DNA of 64,000 nucleotides from Marinomonas fungiae (lineage in GTDB: Bacteria > Pseudomonadota > Gammaproteobacteria > Pseudomonadales > Marinomonadaceae). Of this stretch, positions 60,767 to 64,000 are shown piece after piece. The notes beneath the pieces were generated by a model. The model was given only the letters and a program-made list of their open reading frames with translations. It was not told the DNA's origin and did no database searches. How positions within the stretch are numbered: the stretch's first letter is position 1; every line of letters begins with the position of its first letter. Where the stretch lies: assembly GCF_001418205.1 (NCBI RefSeq), contig NZ_LIQF01000013.1:37417-101416 (forward strand), given 5' to 3'. Both the position numbers and the translations under genes were made by a program.

Positions 60767-63151
60767 ATGAAATTCAGTGAAAATTGGCTAAGAGAGTGGG
60801 TCAATCCAGCCGTAACAACGGATGAGCTTGTGGCTCAGGTGACGTTGGCTGGTCTAGAAGTGGATGATGTAGAGACGGCGGCTGGCGTATTTACTGGCGT
60901 AGTCGTAGGTGAAATTCTCACGGCAGAACCGCATCCAAATGCTGACAAACTACAAGTGTGTACCGTTTCTGACGGTACCGAGCAGTTTCAGGTTGTGTGT
61001 GGTGCGCCGAACGCGCGTCCGGGTATTAAGATTCCATTTGCTAAAATCGGCGCAGTTCTTGGCGGTGATTTCAAAATTAAGAAAGCGAAGCTACGTCAAG
61101 TAGAGTCGTTTGGTATGTTGTGTTCAGCGTCTGAGCTAGAAATCAGCGATGAGAACGATGGCATTCTTGAGTTGGCTGCGGATGCGCCAGTGGGTGCGGA
61201 TATCCGTGAGTACCTAAACTTAAATGACAGTATTATTGACGTTGATCTAACGCCAAACCGTGCTGACTGTTTAAGTATTGCTGGTCTTGCTCGTGAAGTG
61301 GGTGTGATCAACAAGGTTGACGTGACGCCTGTTGCCATCGAAACGCAAGCGGTAAGTATTGACGATAGCTTCCCAATTCGCGTTGACGCGACAGAAGGCT
61401 GTCCACGCTACCTTGGTCGTGTGATTAGGGGTGTGAACGTGAAAGCGGAGTCACCGCTTTGGATGGTTGAGAAGCTACGTCGTAGCGGTATCCGTTCGAT
61501 CGATCCAATCGTTGATATCACCAACTACGTGATGATCGAGCTGGGTCAACCAATGCACGCATTTGACCTAAGCAATCTAACTGGTTCAATCGTTGTTCGT
61601 TTGGCAGAAGATGGCGAGAAAATCCTTCTATTAGACGGCCAAGAAGTAGCATTGCGTTCTGATACTATGGTCATTGCGGACGAGCAAAAAGCGCTAGCGA
61701 TTGCCGGTGTGATGGGGGGTGAGCACTCTGGTGTGAACGACCAAACACAAACAATCTTTTTAGAAAGTGCTTTCTTCGCACCATTGGCGCTTGCAGGTAA
61801 AGCACGTTCATACGGCTTGCACACTGACTCTTCACACCGTTTTGAGCGTGGTGTAGACGCGACGCTTGCTGCTAAGGCAATGGAGCGTGCGACGCAACTG
61901 ATCCTTGAAATTGCGGGTGGTGAAGCAGGCCCGGTAAATGAAGCTGTAACGGAAGCGAATTTACCAAAAGCGAACCAAGTGACACTGCGTCGTCAGAAAC
62001 TTGATCAATATCTAGCAACGTCTTTAGATAAAGATTTAGTGACAGACATTCTGTCTCGTCTTGGTCTAGAAATGGTGGAAGTGACCGATGAGAAATGGGT
62101 AACGGTTGCACCGTCACACCGTTTTGATATTGAGATCGAAGCGGACTTGATCGAAGAAGTGGCTCGTATCTTCGGTTACGACAATCTACCTTCTTCAATG
62201 CCTACGGCTGCGGTGAACTTCACGCCGGCATCGGAAAGCAAAACGCCGATTCAATCATTGCGTGCAACGTTGGTGTCTCAAGGTTATCAAGAAGCCGTGA
62301 CGTACAGTTTCATTGATCCTGTGCTAAGCAAGCAGTTCTTCCCAGCGATCGATCCCGTACCACTAGAAAACCCAATTTCTGGTGATATGGGTGTGATGCG
62401 ACCAAGCTTGCTACCAGGCCTTGTAAAAGTTTACCTGCACAACCAAAACCGTCAGCAATCACGCGTACGTATCTTTGAGACGGGCAGCCGTTTCGTTGGC
62501 GATGTGAACAACCTAGATGAGCTTGATCAGAAGCACCAAGTGGCAGGTTTAATTGCCGGTTCTCGCTATCCAGAAGGTTGGTATCATAACAACGAAAAAG
62601 TAGACTTTTACGACCTTAAGGCGCACGTAGAAGCGTTGTTCGATTTGAATCAAGGCGCTAAGCCCGAGTTTGAGCGTGCTGATGAAACTTATTTGCATCC
62701 TGGTCGTTCTGCTTATGTATTAGTGAATGGTGAACGTGTAGGTGTCATCGGTGAGCTTCACCCACAATTAGCGAAGCAGCTTGGTACAAACCAAGCCGTT
62801 TATGTGTTTGAGGTCGATTTAAATACAGTGCTAGGTGCGAAGCTTCCTGAATATCAGCGCGTGTCCAAGTTTCCTGAGGTGCGTCGTGACCTTGCTTTGC
62901 TGGTCGATCGTACGACACCAGTAAATGAGCTTGAAAAGGTGATCGCGGAGAATGCTGGTGAAGCCTTCCAAAAAGTCGCAGTATTCGACGTTTATCAAGG
63001 CCAAGGCATTGATGAATCTAAAAAAAGTGTTGCTTTGGGCTTGACGTGGCAGCATCCTTCACACACTCTTAGTGATGAAGAAGTGAACAGTGCGGTGGAA
63101 GCAGTCACTGGTGCACTGGCTGAGAAACTCGGAGCAGTTATTCGGGGGTAA
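60767..63151 (+). CDS. pheT: Phenylalanyl-tRNA synthetase beta subunit
   Basis: 794 residues. Domains: N-terminal tRNA-binding (OB) domain with [15 protein letters not shown]3/B4 editing domain, B5, a catalytic-like core and a C-terminal ferredoxin-like anticodon-binding domain ([17 protein letters not shown]). Forms the tetramer with PheS; the B3/B4 domain removes tyrosine mischarged on tRNA-Phe. ihfA begins four bases after the stop. Confidence 0.97.
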   Translation: MKFSENWLREWVNPAVTTDELVAQVTLAGLEVDDVETAAGVFTGVVVGEILTAEPHPNADKLQVCTVSDGTEQFQVVCGAPNARPGIKIPFAKIGAVLGGDFKIKKAKLRQVESFGMLCSASELEISDENDGILELAADAPVGADIREYLNLNDSIIDVDLTPNRADCLSIAGLAREVGVINKVDVTPVAIETQAVSIDDSFPIRVDATEGCPRYLGRVIRGVNVKAESPLWMVEKLRRSGIRSIDPIVDITNYVMIELGQPMHAFDLSNLTGSIVVRLAEDGEKILLLDGQEVALRSDTMVIADEQKALAIAGVMGGEHSGVNDQTQTIFLESAFFAPLALAGKARSYGLHTDSSHRFERGVDATLAAKAMERATQLILEIAGGEAGPVNEAVTEANLPKANQVTLRRQKLDQYLATSLDKDLVTDILSRLGLEMVEVTDEKWVTVAPSHRFDIEIEADLIEEVARIFGYDNLPSSMPTAAVNFTPASESKTPIQSLRATLVSQGYQEAVTYSFIDPVLSKQFFPAIDPVPLENPISGDMGVMRPSLLPGLVKVYLHNQNRQQSRVRIFETGSRFVGDVNNLDELDQKHQVAGLIAGSRYPEGWYHNNEKVDFYDLKAHVEALFDLNQGAKPEFERADETYLHPGRSAYVLVNGERVGVIGELHPQLAKQLGTNQAVYVFEVDLNTVLGAKLPEYQRVSKFPEVRRDLALLVDRTTPVNELEKVIAENAGEAFQKVAVFDVYQGQGIDESKKSVALGLTWQHPSHTLSDEEVNSAVEAVTGALAEKLGAVIRG

Positions 63152-63155
63152 TGAT

Positions 63156-63452
63156 ATGGCGTCCTTGACGAAAGCAGATATAGCGGAAAACTTAGTTGAT
63201 TCTCTTGGTATGAGCAAGAAAGATGCGAAAGACCTTGTTGAGAGTTTTTTTGATACAGTCAGAGAAACTCTTGTGGAAAGAGAGCAGGTGAAGTTATCAG
63301 GTTTTGGTAACTTCGAAGTGCGCGAAAAAAGTCAGCGTCCAGGACGTAACCCGAAGACAGGGGAAGAAATCCCAATTACGGCGCGAACGGTTGTAACCTT
63401 TAAACCAGGACAAAAACTTAAGTCCAAAGTTGAGAGTTACATGGAAGAATAA
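63156..63452 (+). CDS. ihfA: Integration host factor alpha subunit
   Basis: DNA-bending protein of the HU/IHF family, paired with IhfB. 98 residues: [14 protein letters not shown] at the start, and the beta-arm segment [17 protein letters not shown] carrying the intercalating proline. Start at the ATG at 63156, after GGGGG; the longer frame overlapping pheT is not coding. The pheT-ihfA coupling is conserved in gammaproteobacteria. Confidence 0.98.
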   Translation: MASLTKADIAENLVDSLGMSKKDAKDLVESFFDTVRETLVEREQVKLSGFGNFEVREKSQRPGRNPKTGEEIPITARTVVTFKPGQKLKSKVESYMEE

Positions 63453-63470
63453 GCGCTGAAACGCTCTAAT

Positions 63471-63504
63471 AAAAACCGCTGGTGGCAACACCAGCGGTTT
63501 TTTT
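63471..63504 (+). terminator. Terminator after ihfA
   Basis: CCGCTGGTG, four-base loop, CACCAGCGG, with five A before and seven T after. It closes the thrS-ihfA cluster. Confidence 0.95.
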
Positions 63505-63769
63505 ATATGCGTTGGAGCCGCTCAGTAAAAGTGCATTGACGGCATTTAAGAGAGAAAAGGGTGCTTTCCCGAGGCGCCAAATTGGCGACGTGAGGCAGTG
63601 GAAGTTTATCTGCAGTGAAATGCTCCGATGCTTTTGGGTGCTTCTGAAAGCCTTGTGAACTCTAGGATTGCAGGATGATGATCAATTTTTGTATATATAT
63701 AAAGTAGTTAGCGGTTTATTGGTGACAGTGCTTTTTTTTGATTTAATGTAAAAAAATCAGAAAAAAGCC
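63505..63769. other. Intergenic stretch without a gene
   Basis: No ORF of useful length. It holds a short palindrome CGCCAAATTGGCG (63575-63587), a TATATATATAA stretch near 63694-63704 and long A and T runs towards the tRNA promoter. I see no clear small RNA or terminator. Confidence 0.5.
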
Positions 63770-63797
63770 TTCCCTTTTCGATTCGTTATAGTAATAT
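63770..63797 (+). promoter_or_regulatory. Candidate promoter for the tRNA pair
   Basis: TTCCCT and TAATAT separated by 16 bases, followed by a GC-rich discriminator (ACGCACCCGC) as in stringently controlled stable RNA promoters. The -35 match is poor. Confidence 0.45.
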
Positions 63798-63834
63798 ACG
63801 CACCCGCTGACAGGGGCAGCGCCCAAGTTAGTAA

Positions 63835-63911
63835 CGGGGCGTAGCGCAGCCTGGTAGCGCACTAGCATGGGGTGCTAGTGGTCGCAGGTTCAAATCCTGC
63901 CGTCCCGACCA
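63835..63911 (+). tRNA. tRNA-Pro, anticodon GGG
   Basis: 77 bases including encoded CCA. Acceptor CGGGGCG/CGTCCCG, D arm, anticodon stem CTAGC/GCTAG with loop ATGGGGT (GGG at 34-36), T arm GCAGGTTCAAATCCTGC. The C1 start and ACCA end are typical of tRNA-Pro. Confidence 0.97.
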
Positions 63912-63924
63912 GACAATTTGATAT

Positions 63925-64000
63925 GCCGCTATAGCTCAGTTGGTAGAGCACCTGACTTGTAATCAGGGGGTCCCGAGTTCGACTCTTGGTGGCGGCACCA
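63925..64000 (+). tRNA. tRNA-Thr, anticodon UGU
   Basis: 76 bases, ending exactly at the window edge with encoded CCA. Acceptor GCCGCTA/TGGCGGC, anticodon stem CCTGA/TCAGG with loop CTTGTAA (TGT at 34-36), T arm with GTTCGAC. Thirteen bases after tRNA-Pro, so probably one transcript; more tRNA genes may follow beyond the window. Confidence 0.97.

Noticed and set aside
63673..63700. IHF-like site (GATCAATTTTTG) downstream of ihfA
   Set aside because: The first base and the TTR end do not fit the WATCAA-N4-TTR consensus.

Overview
The window is a housekeeping segment of a gammaproteobacterial chromosome. Gene content and order (motB/rsgA/orn, nnr-tsaE-amiB-mutL-miaA-hfq-hflX-hflK-hflC, hisZ-purA, an uninterrupted mraZ-to-ftsZ cluster followed by lpxC-secA-argJ-mutT, and thrS-infC-rpmI-rplT-pheS-pheT-ihfA) fit the Oceanospirillales/Pseudomonadales side of the class. 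The moderate G+C content and protein style suggest a marine genus such as Marinomonas; that genus call is inference. No mobile element, phage gene, CRISPR array or rRNA operon was seen.

Layout. 1-1904: the 3' end of motB converging on rsgA, with divergent orn. 2006-15041: NAD(P)HX repair (nnr), tRNA t6A modification (tsaE), cell separation (amiB), mismatch repair (mutL), tRNA i6A modification (miaA), Hfq and the HflX/K/C set, then a DUF2065 membrane protein, hisZ and purA. 15125-24212: mostly separate units, namely a GGDEF cyclase, a YegD-type Hsp70, arsC-wrbA-DUF2069, an SMP-30 protein with proS, a HIT protein, and an unrecognised 581-residue coiled-coil protein with a duplicated C-terminal module. 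24394-28133: class I fumarase and a CpxR/CpxA-like two-component pair. 28160-28638: the RNase P RNA gene with promoter and terminator. 28647-45413: the division and cell wall cluster, tightly packed with many ATGA-type overlaps. It supplies MraZ, RsmH, the FtsL-FtsI-FtsW-FtsQ-FtsA-FtsZ divisome and the whole MurE-F-MraY-D-G-C-Ddl precursor pathway. 45525-50892: lpxC, secA, argJ, mutT. 50941-56252: a two-receiver protein, parvulin, rhodanese-like protein, XRE-cupin regulator, class II DAHP synthase, a GIY-YIG protein with a basic tail, and an O-methyltransferase. 56453-63452: the translation cluster thrS to ihfA. 63835-64000: tRNA-Pro(GGG) and tRNA-Thr(UGU).

The most interesting material lies in short non-coding or micro-coding segments between well-known genes. 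The thrS leader holds a hairpin whose seven-base loop is a copy of a tRNA-Thr anticodon loop. infC appears to start at AUA. Two hydrophobic micro-ORFs (22 and 23 codons) sit exactly in the miaA-hfq and ftsQ-ftsA gaps, each overlapping or coupled to the next gene's start signal. A strong terminator lies directly before pheS without any phenylalanine-rich leader peptide. A set of 10-bp-phased TG repeats precedes mraZ. All calls come from reading the sequence; no database search was run.
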